The notes below the pieces were generated by a model that was not told the origin of the DNA, searched no databases, and saw nothing but the letters and a program-made list of their open reading frames with translations. The position numbers and the translations under genes are program-made. Below, one piece after another: positions 1-11,400 of a stretch of DNA of 64,000 nucleotides; within the stretch, counting starts at the first letter, position 1, and every line of letters begins with the position of its first letter. Origin of the DNA: Opisthocomus hoazin (taxonomy: Eukaryota; Chordata; Aves; Opisthocomiformes; Opisthocomidae); NCBI RefSeq assembly GCF_030867145.1, contig NC_134441.1, forward strand, positions 2,504,001 through 2,568,000, in the 5' to 3' direction.

Positions 1-920
1 CCGCAGCAGGGCTCCGCCGCGGCGCAGATCCCGTCGGAGGAGTCGGAGGCTCGCTGGCACGCGGCCGATGTACGGGCGGGAGGTGGTGGCTTCGGTCTGA
101 CGACGGCGGGGGGAGAATCCCGTGTTCCACCGTGTGAAACGCCGTGCGCTTCCGAGCTGCTCGTTCCCGGGTTTTTAGAGCGTGCGCGCTGTTTTCCTGC
201 TTTCTCCTATTTTTTTTTAAATTGAAAAATGATTTACAAAGGTGGGGGGTTTTTTTTGTCCCCACCATCTCCTTGCTTTCCTGTCGGTCCTGTGTTGTTC
301 CAAGCTGTGTTGGGCATCCCGCCGCGTCGCTGCTTACGGCGAGCCGAAGCCAGGGGGTTCTTCGGAGAGCGGGACCGTCGTACCTCAAACGTCGATGTCG
401 TCGGGTTGGAGCGAGCACGAGCTCGTTCGTCAGGTTAACGAGGACGTGCGTCACGCCTCGCTGGGAGCTGCTCATTTGCTTGGTGCCAGGGAAGCGCTGG
501 GTTCCCGGAGAGGCAGAGCTCAGGCTAAATCGGGGGGCGTCCCCCCAAAACCCCCCTCCCGAGGCGGTCCCGGGGGCGGCGGGCGGCCGGCCACGGTCGC
601 TGCGGTTCTCCGAGCTGCGCGAAACCTCTGGGCTTGTTGATTTTTAGGGCATTTAAATTTCTGCAACGTGTCTCGGGCGGGTCAAGGTGCGCGGAACCTT
701 TTCCCTTTGGACACGGCGCGTTCTTGGAGCGGATGTTGCCTGTCGGCACGCCGGGTTTTGGCAGACGTTACGGCTTTTGGGCCGGGTTGAATCAGCACGT
801 GGTTTGTTTTCTGCTCTAGGGAAACGCGGCTTGCTTTGAAGGATCAGAATTTTTATATTTCTTTGTACTTTTTTTTTTTCCCTGTGTGGTGAAGTCAATA
901 AAAATGGATTTAAGGAAAAT
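1..920 (+). other. 3' end of an unidentified + strand gene
   Basis: The first 100 bases can be read as the last part of a coding exon: one frame gives an Arg/Ser-rich 32-residue tail that ends with TGA at 98-100. That tail is too short and too low in complexity to name, and the whole stretch may instead be 3' UTR. What follows is T-rich, non-coding-looking sequence with an AATAAA at 897-902 and T-rich tracts just after it, which fits a polyadenylation site for a gene that starts left of the window. The presence of a + strand 3' end is moderately supported; its identity is unknown. Confidence 0.4.
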
Positions 921-3141
921 AAATAAGGAGTTTTCACCTCTTATTTTTTTTTGGTCTGTGTTCTTTTCACAATCCCCCGTAAAACCTGGTGACAACGCTG
1001 CAGGCTGGTTCCTCTTTGTGCAGGAGGGGAAATAAAATGGTTTTAACAAAACCAACAGTCCGAGCCGAGTGGTTTGTGACGGTCTCCGAGCCGAGTGGTT
1101 TGTGTTCGGAGCTCGCAGCCGGAAGGAGCCGAGACAGATTTCAGCCGAGAGCGGATCTGAAAGGTTTCCAGTCTGCTTCACCTCCACCCCCGTTCCCCTC
1201 GACCCAGCTCGCTGCTGCGCGGGGTTATTTAGGGCCTGACCTTAAGACAGGGTTTCAACTGCTCTGAGCAGCGCTCAGCCGGGGAGCTCTCCTGCTGTAT
1301 TTCTTCTCTCACCCACAGGGCGGCTCTGAGGAGGACGCAGCCCTCGTCCCAGCGCATCGGAGACTGGGAGAGACTGGAAAAGCGGGAGCCTGGGGGGGCC
1401 GCTTCTGCTCCCCGCTGCGTGGGCCGTGGGAAGGGGGAGAGAAGGTGCCGTGATCAGCAGCGGATGGGGAGAGTGCTTCTGGGGAGCATCGGCCGCTGCT
1501 TCCTGCAGGAAGTGGAAGAAACTTTCTCCTTTCTCCCACTTTTTCCCCTAAAAGGAGAAAATCTGCCCTGCTGCACTCTGCTCCAGCTTGGCCAGACACC
1601 ATCTGCCTGGCAGGGAGCGCGGAGAACCGGCTGGGAAAAAGGGAGGGCCGCTTGTTCTCCTCTCGATGGGATTGCCGAGAGCTTGGGGGATGAAAAAAAG
1701 GATGGAATGGGGAGATTAAAAAATGGGAATTCTCTGTTTTTCTGTGTGTGGGGTTGTCAGAGTGAGCGCTCGTCCGAGCCTTCCCGCGAGGAGAGCAGAG
1801 CAGCGCTGTGCTGCGGGCGACTCCCCGAAGAAACGAGAATCACGGAGTTGTGCTCCCGGAGCTCTGCGAACCCCTTGCCCGCTTCCAGTCCTGCTGAGGT
1901 CTCAAAATTATTTAATTTGCCCCAGGGTGGAGCGGGTGCGGTGGGGCAGGAGCAGCCCTGCGGGTCCCTCGGGGGAGAGGTGAGCGTCCCGTCGCGCGTG
2001 CCAGGACGCGGTGAGTGCTGAGCGTGGGTCGTGGGCGGGCTGCACCGCGCGCCTACCCGGGAGTCAAAGTCCGGGCGTGGAAAAAACGCTGAATGAAACC
2101 AAAATTATCTGCCAGCTGGGCTGGGCTCCGCTTATCGGAGCGGAATTGCTGTGCTGACAAATAATTGATACGGCCGGAGTTTGTCCGGGAGAAGGCGCGG
2201 GTTTGGTGGGCGGGGGCGGCTCGCTTCGGTGCGGGTCCCCCCGTCCCGTCCCCGGCGCGCGGAGCGGGGGTCTCACTGGGTTTGTGCAGGAGCCGTTCGG
2301 GCTTGGTGATTGCCGTGGGTTTTGTGCTTGTTCTTGGTACCGAAAAGGCAACAGGAGGAGCGGACCTTCAGGTTCGGGAGGTGTCCCGGCCGCTCGCGTC
2401 CGCGCCGGAGCTGTTCCCCTCTCCCCTCGCTCACCGAAGAAGGGAGCTCGCAAACCCCCCGTTACCCATCGTGAACTCAGAGCTGCCTTGGGCGCTCCCG
2501 GAGCCGCTCCCCAACTCCCTCCCAGGTCCCAAGCTAACCCGCCGGCCTGCAGACCCTCTGAACAACCCTGTAGATAAATATTATTTTTTTAAAAGCTTTG
2601 ATTTTTTTTTTTAACAATCTCATGAGCAAACAGCTCGAACGTGAGCTGCTGGTGATCTGCAGAGCAGGGCAGCCGTGTTTTCGTTGTGGGCAGGGCACCA
2701 GCCGGGTAAACACGTCGGCTTTGCCTCCGTAACACAAAATTCGGTGGCCTGCGTGGGTTGGTTTAGAAAGAAAAAAATAACCAAAACAAACAAAATGGGT
2801 GAGGTTGTATTTGCAAGGGTGGAGCTCTTTCATGGAGGAAAATCCAGAGGAGAAGCAGATTCACGTCCCCTCCGGATCGGCGGGTGACCGGGGCGCGGGG
2901 GTGCTGCTGTCGGGCGTTGGGGTGTCACTGCCCCGTCGTGTGCCGAGATCGAGTGTTCGTTCGGGGTCCCGTGGCGTGGCCGGGCGCCGATCCACCCCGG
3001 TAGCCATGGCACCTCCCGGGTTGAGCCGGTCACCCTTCCGGAGGGGCTTTCTGTTGGTTTTCTTGTAACTTGTCCTTTTATCTCCATGCTTGATGGGGGA
3101 CTTCTTGCAGCCCACGGGCTTTCCTGCAGAGCCAGCAGCTC
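921..3141. other. Intergenic stretch without a recognised gene
   Basis: I see no exon with splice signals and protein-like reading frame here. The sequence is moderately GC-rich with scattered A/T runs (for example around 2580-2620). It lies between the poly(A) signal at 897 and the stop codon of the - strand caspase gene at 3142, so its right part should include that gene's 3' UTR. No canonical - strand AATAAA was found close to the stop. Confidence 0.5.
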
Positions 3142-6100
3142 TCAAACACCCTGGGCCTCCTCGGCGACGGGCGCCGAGAAGGGGAAGACCTCCCGCAGCA
3201 GGTTGGTGACGAAGCAGGGCATCTCCTTGCACCCCTCGTAGGTGCCCCTGGCCTGGCAGCGAAAGGCCACCTCCCAGTTAATGCGGGTCATCAGGCGGTT
3301 GAGGGCCAGGTGCCGTTCCTCTCCCTCCAGGAGCTTCAGCAGGGCCTGGAGGAACATGGAGCCGAAGACGTTGAGGAAGGCCACGTAGCCTGCGGAGCGC
3401 GGAGGAAGGAGAGCGACGTTGGCAGTGCCGTGGCCCTGTGACAGCGGCGTTTCCGAGAGGGAACGTTTCTGGCCGGCGTTGGTGTGCCGGGGGCTGTCCC
3501 TTACCTGGGCTGCAGGCGAACATCACGGCGCTCTGGGGAGGGATGGAGAGGTAGTCTGAGAAGCAGTCGGGCTCGGGCTCCTCGCCGTCGCACTCCACGA
3601 CCACCCCGCAGTCGAGCTCTCCCCCCCGGCAAGCCTGCGGGCGGAGGGGCTGGCGTGAGCTTCCCCCTGCTCTGCTCTCTCCTTTTTGCCCGTCTCCAGG
3701 GCAAGCCTAAAGCTCTTGGGGTCTCTGGGGGCTCCTTGTGGACCTGCACCCCCCCGCGAGCCAAGCTGCGACCCGTCCCATGGTGCAGAACCCCCCAGCT
3801 CCGAGCCCTGCAGCCCCACACGGTTCCTCTCCCATCTCCACCCCATTTTCAGCCGCCCTCCAGCATCCCCTTCGCTTCTCATCCGCTGCAGCTCGGCTTT
3901 GCCAAGCGTCTCCTGCCATGCACCTGGAGATGGGGCTCCCTCCTCTCTCCCCGACGCGTTTCTTGCGGTGCTGGGTCCCCTTCCCTTCGCATTTAGCCCT
4001 CCCCTCCGTGGTGGATGCCGGGAGCCTGCCCTTCTCCTCCATCCCAGGCACCCACCGCCCTGCAGTCCTTGCTCTACGAGGACAGCGTTCGGCAGCGTGA
4101 GTACCTGGACAGGCTGGAAAGCTGGGCAGAGAGGAACCTGATGAGGTTCAACAAAGCCAAATGCAGGGTCCTGCACCTGGGGAGGAACAACCTCATGCAC
4201 CAGTACAGGCTTGGGGTGGACCTGCTGGAGAGCAGCTCTGCGGAGAGGTACCTGGGTGTCCTGGTGGACGACAGGTTAACCATGAGCCAGCAGTGTGCCC
4301 TGGCTGCCAAGAAGGGCAACGGGATCCTGGGGTGCATCAAGAAGAGTGTGGCCAGCAGGACGAGGGAGGTTCTCCTCCCCCTCTGCTCTGCCCTGGGGAG
4401 GCCCCATCTGCAGTGCTGTGTCCAGTGCTGGGCTCCCCAGTTCAAGAAAGATGAGGAGCTACTGGAGAGAGTCCAGCGCAGGGCTACGAGGATGAGGAGG
4501 GGACTGGAGCATCTCTCCTACGAGGAGAGGCTGAGGGAGCTGGGCTTGTTCAGCCTGGAGAAGAGAAGGCTGCGAGGGGACCTTCGAAATGCCTCTAAAT
4601 ATCTGCAGGGTGGGGGTCAGGAGGACGGGGCCAGACTCTTTCCAGTGGTGCCCAGCGACAGGACAAGGGGCACCGGGCACAAACTGAAGCAGAGGAAGCT
4701 CCAGCTGAACCCGAGGAAGAACTTCTTCCCTCTGAGGGTGACGGAGCCCTGGCCCAGGCTGCCCAGGGAGGCTGTGGAGTCTCCTTCTCTGGAGATATTC
4801 CAGCCCCGCCTGGACGCGGTGCTGTGCCCCCTGCTCTGGGTGACCCTGCTTGGGCAGGGGGTTGGGCTGGGGGACCCCCAGAGGGCCCTGCCAACCCCTA
4901 CGATTCTGTGATTCTGTGATTCTGTACAAGCTTTGCCCGCGGATCGAGGTGCCCGGCCCAGTCCCCGCGTTCGCTGGCTTCGTCTGGGGGTGTCCCCTGC
5001 TGTCGCCGCTCCCCGCGCGGCGGCCAAGCCCTTTACCAGCAGGCAGCGGGATGCCGCGAGCGATTTTTACCCGCTTTCAGGCAAAAAAAAAAGATTTCTG
5101 TGGGGTTTGCAGAGCTCGCGCTGTCTGCTGGTGCCCGTCCAGCTGCTGAATTATCCGCTTGGCCAGTGGTCTAATCCTGCCTGCCCGCTCGCTGTCGACG
5201 CGCGCTGCCGGCGCTCGCTTCCTGCGAGAGCTCGTCCGCGCTCCCCTGCTTGGGCACCAGCGCTGGGTTTTGGTCCTGCTGCCTCGCCGGGCGTCTCCCA
5301 GCCCTGCCCCGGGAGCCTGCTGCGCCCCGATACCGCGGGGATGGCATCTGAAGAACCATCGAGTCGTGAAGCTTGGAGAAGACCTCCAAGATCGTCAAGT
5401 CCAACCGTCGACCCAGCACCACCGTGCCTGCTAAACCGTGTCCCCAGGCGCCACATCCACGCGTGTTTTGAACGCCTGAAGGCAGCATTTACCGACGGAT
5501 CCATATCCCGATGCCCCCCGGGAGGGATATTGGATCCTGGTGATGTCACCTATCGTGGCAAACAACCTGGTTCCATCCCAGAGGGTGCAAACTGCTCCTG
5601 TCTGGAGGCGCTGGGAAAAGACCGAGGCCGTTCCCTGAAGAAAGGACGCATGTACGGGCGAGGAGAGGCTGGGAGAGGAGTGTCTGCAGCGAGCGAAGAA
5701 ACCTCAAAATCGGTAAAAGCGTGAAAAGAGAGGGGTGGAGGGTTGTGGTGGGAAGCTGGGGAGCAGCGAGAGGATCGAGCTTTCGCGCGGATGTGGCAAA
5801 ATCCACAATTAAAACAGCCTTAACCCGGCAGCAGCCTGAAGCCTCGTGCTTGTGCCAGTCTAACTCATAAATTTAACGACATCTCATGCGTAAATTTAGT
5901 GACAGAGGGATCAGGCTGTCACCCAGCAGCTGCCTTACCTGGATAAAGAAGATTTTGGGTATTTTGGTGAGCGCCGGGCACTTCTCTGAGGATAAAATCT
6001 GGAAAATCCAGGTCAGCTTCACCGGCTCCGAGTCGCAACCGAGTACGACCCCCTCCTCTCCGTGGCTGGAGATGATGCTCACAAAGAACTCGCCGTGCTC

Positions 6101-6451
6101 GCGGCGGCACTCTGCAACGAGACGGCCAGACCGACGGCGTCGAGCGTCGGCTCGGGGGGTCCGCAGGGTCCTTAGACCGAGGGGAGGGGAAGGAGAGGGG
6201 GCCGGGCGCGGGGGGCGAGGAGGAGCGGGGCTGGCAGGGGCTTGCGTGCCTTGCTGGTAAAGGTCTTCGATCTCCTTGGCTGTCTGGTTGTGCATCAGCT
6301 TCACCTCGTAGCCGAGGCGTGAGAGCCTTTTGGAAAGCTTCTCCGCTTCTCTCTTGGCTCCTCTCCGGGCGCCGAACGCCGCGTCGCCGTCGCCGCTGCG
6401 GAAATCGGTGTTGACGATGACCAGAGCGCGGCTTCGCCTCGGCCGGGACAT
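3142..6451 (-). CDS. Caspase-3-like executioner cysteine protease, 4 coding exons
   Basis: Cysteine protease that would cleave proteins after Asp. Exons (gene order): 6451-6250, 6111-5939, 3634-3505, 3389-3142; phases agree and give 250 residues. Exon 1 holds the start of the large subunit (ALVIVNTDF). Exon 2 has the catalytic His in SSHGEEG and ends KIFFIQ. Exon 3 begins ACRG, so splicing creates the active-site QACRG, and carries Asp-rich candidate interdomain cleavage sites ([13 protein letters not shown]). Exon 4 is the small subunit ([22 protein letters not shown]). The ATG at 6451 lies only a few residues before the first strand, so there is essentially no prodomain; the frame stays open upstream to 7120 without caspase-like sequence, and an upstream exon may be missed. 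Intron 1 uses a GC donor (CAAG|GCACGC). Intron 2 contains CR1 sequence. Closest to CASP3/CASP7. It could be one of the extra executioner caspases lost in placental mammals, but I cannot assign a number. Confidence 0.85.
4100..4926 (+). mobile_element. CR1 LINE, 5'-truncated 3' end (copy 1)
   Basis: A non-LTR retrotransposon fragment inside intron 2 of the caspase gene, antisense to it. It encodes the C-terminal part of the CR1 ORF2 product: typical blocks are [31 protein letters not shown] and [20 protein letters not shown]. The frame is open across the fragment to a stop at 4909-4911. It ends in the CR1 hallmark, three tandem copies of an ATTCTGTG-like octamer at about 4901-4925. 5' truncation is normal for this family. 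The open frame and strong similarity to the copies at 11441 and 22008 suggest a fairly recent avian subfamily. The left boundary is approximate. Confidence 0.93.
5341..5480 (-). mobile_element. CR1-type LINE 3' UTR remnant
   Basis: On the + strand this reads as the reverse complement of the 3' terminal region of older CR1 subfamilies: a GAAGACCTCCAAGATCGTCA block, then the ACCCAGCACCACCGTGCC and AAACCGTGTCCC blocks, then CGCCACATCCACGCGT. It is degraded relative to copy 1 and belongs to a different subfamily. It lies in the same caspase intron. Assignment rests on recalled CR1 consensus. Confidence 0.65.
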
Positions 6452-8467
6452 GGTGGGGTGTCCCCTGGGCTGGGTGCGTGGCCTCCGGGCCGCCCGGGCA
6501 GCGTACCCGGCTCGGCTGGCTGGCACCGCGCCGGCGATGCCCCGTCGCCTGCCGAGCACCCGGGCGTGAGTCACGGGGTGCGGGAGGGCGACGGCTCGGC
6601 CCGGGTTCAGCGGGCAGCGAGGGCTGGGGCTTACGGGCTGTGTGGGGGGAGGAAGAGGAGGGGGAAAAATAAGGGATTTTTTTTTTTCCCTCCGAGACGC
6701 TGGGGGACGGAAATTCCTCCCCGCCTTCCTCGCCCTGTGCGAGTCGTCGTTTGCCCCAAAAGCCGGGCAATTCCCACTTCCCATTGCGGAATTTGGGGGG
6801 AAACCAGCCCCTTCCAGCCCCCCCTGTGAGCTCCTCACAGGGCGTGGGGCCGGTGATGCCCAACCTGCCCGCGCCCGGGGAAGCAGCCGCCGCTCGCCAG
6901 CGGGTTTTACCCGCGGGGGGGACCCCGTTTGTGCCACTCCCGCAGTGACCCCCCCCCCAAAAGCATCCTGCGCTGGCGCAGGGCGAGCCCCCAGCGACGC
7001 GCTCGCGAGGAGGGGTCTCAGCTGCACCCCTGCTTCCCTCCTTCCCTTGCCCAGCTTGCCGCCGCGGGGGGGTCGGATCGCAGCGATCTGGTGCCACCAG
7101 CCCCGCCGATCCCGCGTCACGCGGCGCCGATCACGAGATGCGTCGGATTATTTTATTGATTTCCGCTCTCGCGCGCTTCCCTTCCCCTGTGGGAGCGCCT
7201 GGGTCGCGTTCCCGAGCTCTCCCCGCAGGCAGAAACGCTAGGCTGCATTTTTTATTTTATTTTTTATTGCGAAAGGAAGGGGTGATGGCACCGTCGCGCG
7301 TCTCTGGGCAACGCGGGGTAGAGCAGCTGCTCTGAAATAGCTTCAAGCCAGGCTGGAATCAGTCCACCCGTGGTGTGTGAGAAGGTCCTGCTGACTCCAC
7401 CGCCCCGCTGAGCCGGGAGCCAGCTCCTTCGTTAAGGACCACGACCGTGAGCCTCTCTTCGTTAAAACGCAGCGATGGGGCTTAGCTTGGCGCCGTTTCC
7501 CTTTGCTCCGCTGCGGCCGGTGCCCATCCAACGGCTGGTGGGGCTTCACCAAACCTGCCCGACGCTGCCTGGACGAGCCCGGGCACAGCCCCGTCTCGGC
7601 AAGGTGCTGCTCCTCTGCCTCCGAGTCCCATGTGGAGCTTGAGGAGCCCAGCGAAGCTTTAGGAGCCCAGCGAAGCTTGAGGAGCCCAGCGAAGCTTGAA
7701 GAGCTCAATGAAGCTTGAAGAGCCCAGCAAAGCTTGAGAAGCGCAGTGAAGCTTGAGGAGCCCAGAGAAGCTTAAGGAGCCCAGCAAAGCTTGAGGAGCC
7801 CAGTGAAGCTTGAAGAGCTCAATGAAGCTTGAGGAGCCCAGCGAAGCTTGAAGAGCTCAATGAAGCTTGAGGAGCTCAGCGAAGCTTGAGGAGCCCAGTG
7901 AAGCTTGAGGAGCCCAACTCGGCACCAAAGCTGCCATCTGGAAGGGCGAAAGCATCCCTGGGGAGCTCAGTCCCCTCGACCCAGCGAGTGTTGGGTTGTG
8001 GGTGAAGGTCGATGCTCTGCTGATGGTCTGTGTGGCTCTTGGACTCTGGTGGGGATCACGCGACCATGGGTGTTGCTGGTAGAAGCTGTTGGGTGTTGCC
8101 TTCTGGTGCAGCCTGGTTTTTGAGCTCGCCTTGGCTTCTCGCCTGGCCACCGCTGCACGCAGCAGCTCTTGGAGCCCCTCTTCCCCGTGCTGGGAGAAGG
8201 GTTTTGCCCTCGAATCGGTGGCCGGGGATCGGTGCTGGCCTTTACTGGTTAGCGGAGGATGTGGTGGTGGAAGGAGGTGAGCTCTAGGTGGGTAAGGTCC
8301 ACGGCAAGCTGGCTGGAAACTGGGAACGGCGTCTTCCTGGGCTGTAACCCTTTGGCTTTGGGTTAGAGAAGGATGTGCTACGGTGATTGAGAGCTGAAAG
8401 TGAGGGACCGGGGGCGATCTGGTGGGCTGGGAGTGAAGGGAGGTCCTGGCCGGCGGGACGGCAGGTG
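6452..8467. other. Spacer between the caspase and RETSAT genes, both on the - strand
   Basis: No exon was recognised. On the - strand AATAAA occurs at 7152-7157 and three more times within 7251-7268, which are the best candidates for the RETSAT 3' end (about 1.2 kb after its stop). The part from 6452 to about 7120 is open in the caspase frame but looks like GC-rich non-coding DNA and probably holds that gene's promoter or 5' exon. A 19-bp minisatellite lies at 7636-7915. Confidence 0.5.
7636..7915. repeat. 19-bp minisatellite with an AAGCTT in nearly every unit
   Basis: About 14 tandem units of the form GAGGAGCCCAGCGAAGCTT with point variants (AGAGCTCAATGAAGCTT, AGTGAAGCTT). Three successive AAGCTT motifs begin at 7654, 7673 and 7692, giving a 19-bp period. 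It lies in the RETSAT 3' flank or 3' UTR. Confidence 0.9.
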
Positions 8468-11400
8468 TTAGTCCCTCTTCTTGGCGTTGGTGGCCTGCGT
8501 GCGCTTTCTCAGCCGCACCACGTCGACGTAGAGGTTGCGCTTGAGGATGGCGCTGGCGCAGATGAGGGCTCCTTGCAGGGCTCCCATGAAGCCGCCCATG
8601 CACAAATCCTGCCCTGGAAGAGAGCGGGGGGCGGCGATGGCCGTGACGCGTGGGCAGCCCCCGCTCGCTGTCCCACCCACCCGTCGATGCTGGTTTGGAT
8701 GTCCCCAACCGCCGTCCCCACCTTCCAGCTGCCCCCGTGCCTTCCCTTGGGTATGAACCAACAAAACCCCTCCCTCTTGGACCCCGTCCTCCTCCCCAGC
8801 AGGGAAAGGGCCTCATCCTGCCCAGGTAAAATAAACCAGCGCTGCGCAGGGAGATGATGGCCAGGAGCTGGAGGAGGCACAGCGCGTTCCTCCTCCCGTT
8901 GGGACCACGCAACCCCACTTTGACGTGCTCCAGCGGCTCTTGCATCACCCCATGGCCCTTATTTCCTTGAAGGATCGAAGGTTCTTCTCCCCCCTTCCCA
9001 GCTTCCCCGGAGGTGTCCTCGTCTGAGAACGTGGTGGCTGGGTGGTGGCCACGGTACCTGTCAGGTAGAGGTTGGGGACGGCCGTCTGCGCCCTGACGGC
9101 GACGATGGCTTCGGCTTGCAGGCGGGCGATGGTGTGGTCGACGCCGTAGATCTCGCCCTTGGGGCTGGCGATGTAGTGCTGGTGGGTGAGGGGCGTCCCG
9201 CCGGAGATGTACTCGATCTGCGGGGGACGAGGGGACAATGCATGGGGGGGGCGTGACGGTGTGGGGTGTCTCGTGCTCCAGAAGGCTGTTTTTGGGGGGC
9301 AGTGGGCTGGGACATGTTTCCTTGCAGACCCTTGGGTGGTGGTTCTGGCCAAGGTTGGTCCTAGGGTGGGCCTAGAGGACCATCACCCCCTCTTGCATCC
9401 CACGTGGGCGGGATGGTGGCAATGGGTCAGTGCCACGCTAGCCGGTTGGACCTCACCTCCAGCAGACCCCGACCCAGCTCCTACGTTTGGAGGACCCAGG
9501 AGAGGAGCTGGAGGACCCGTGAACGCCAGGTCTCCTCACCCTGTCCTCGATGCGAGGGTAGAGCTTGAAGACCACCTGCATGATGGCATCCACAAAGGCC
9601 TTCTTCAAGTCCTCGTAATCATCTCCCCGCTTTTTGACCTGCTCGTCCTTCCACTCCTCGAACCACTCGTATTTGGCGAAGGTCACGATGGCCAGCGTGG
9701 ATTTACCTGCAGCGGGACGAGGTTGGGGCGGTTGTCCCCATGTCCACCCACACGCCAGCGTTGCGCCGCCACAAAGCCACCCCTCCCCGTGCAACCACCT
9801 GGGCCATCCCCAGGTCTTTGTGATCTTGAAGACCGCTTGCCATGAGCAACCTGCCCAGCAGCTTGGACCGTGGTTATTTGAGGAGAAACTTCTCATCCAC
9901 CATCCTCAGAGGAACCAAAGCCCAGGAGGAGCTTTCAAGGCGCTCACACGTGTTTGTGGTTGACCCTCAGCCCTTACCTGGGTGCCTCATTTCCCAGGTG
10001 GGGTCCTTGGTCGACGGGCAGGTGATAAACAGCAGAGGGATGTTCTTGGGAGCTTCTTCTCTGGAAGAAGCCAGGTAGCGATTCATGCTGCGGAGAGACG
10101 CAAGGGGTCGAGGTGGGTTTTGGTGCCGACTTTTCCCCGAGCGCTCGCTGCGGTCGAATCCCCACGCAGCGAGGACCTGCCGAGAGCATCTCCTGAGCCG
10201 CCGCCCGGGAGTTCGTCTCCTCCCGCTTAACGAAGCGCGTCCGAGGCGAAGCCAAACCTACATTGCATCCAGGTCACTCCCGGAGTACACGAAGTAGTTG
10301 ACGGGCTCCAGCCCCAGCTCTTCCCTCGAGCCGTTGACGCCCACGAAGACGGTGAAGCCCCCCTCGCCGTGTGTCGCCGCGCGGAGCTGCGACCGGATCT
10401 CTGCGAGACGGAGGGAAGATAAAAAATAACGAGTATTTTCTGGGATCCCGTGGTTTCTCCTAGGAGCAGCCCCACTCGTGTCTCCGTTCCGCCCGTGTTG
10501 GCTTCTCCAACCGTCCCGCGTGCGCTCCGGGGGTGGGACCTCCTGCCAACGCCGCCGTCTCCTACGGGCGATGCTTCACGGCACCCTCGCCTTGAGCTCT
10601 CGCCGGGCTTGGTGACCTTCCCGGATCCCACCGCGCTCCCACTCTGCAGGCGTTGGAGCGGTGCCGGACCAGGACGGCGTCGCCGCCCGGGACGCTCCCA
10701 CCCAACCGAAGCACCGAAGAGGTCTGGTGGCAGCGCGACACCCGGGTCGAAGCCGACGTTTCGCGCGCTTCCGCGAGTTTTTGGGGCGCGGCACTGGGGT
10801 TTTTCGGGAAACGGAGCAGCAACGATGCTAACGATGGCCGCTTTCGGCAAATTAATTTTGGGCTTGATTAAGAACGCTGCGGGGAAACGTGCGGCCGGGG
10901 ACGCTGCGGCACGGGAGCGACGGGGTTTTGCCGCTAACGAATAAAGAAGCCGCGGAGGCGGATCGACGCCGTCACCCCAAAACCCGGCGCTGCCGTGTCT
11001 TACCGGGCAGCGCCCGCGCCTCCGCCGGCAGGAGCCGCTCGTAGGTGTTGAAGATCCCGGCGTCCGAAATGATGACGGGAGCGAAGATGTTGACCAAGTC
11101 TTGGCCTTTCTTGACGCTGACGCCTGGAAGGGAAAGGCGGGGAGGGGCGCGACGGCTCAGCGCCGCGGCGGGGGAGAAGCCGCGCCTGCCCCGTCCCCGG
11201 CGCCGACGCTCACCGCAGGCTCTGCCCTGGGAGTCCAGCAGGATCCGCTGCACCGGCGCCTTCCCCAACACGTCGCCTCCGGCTTTCCGGATGACGGGAA
11301 TGGTGTGGAAGGCGATTTCCCCGGCCCCTCCTTTGGGGTACCAGGCGCCGTGGAGGAAGTGGTTCACCAGGATGCTGTGCATGGCGAAGCTGACCCTGGA

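Noticed and set aside
5873-7120. A 223-residue N-terminal extension of the caspase
   Set aside because: The upstream open frame is Arg/Pro/Ala-rich, has no CARD, DED or caspase prodomain features, and overlaps GC-rich promoter-like DNA; open by composition.
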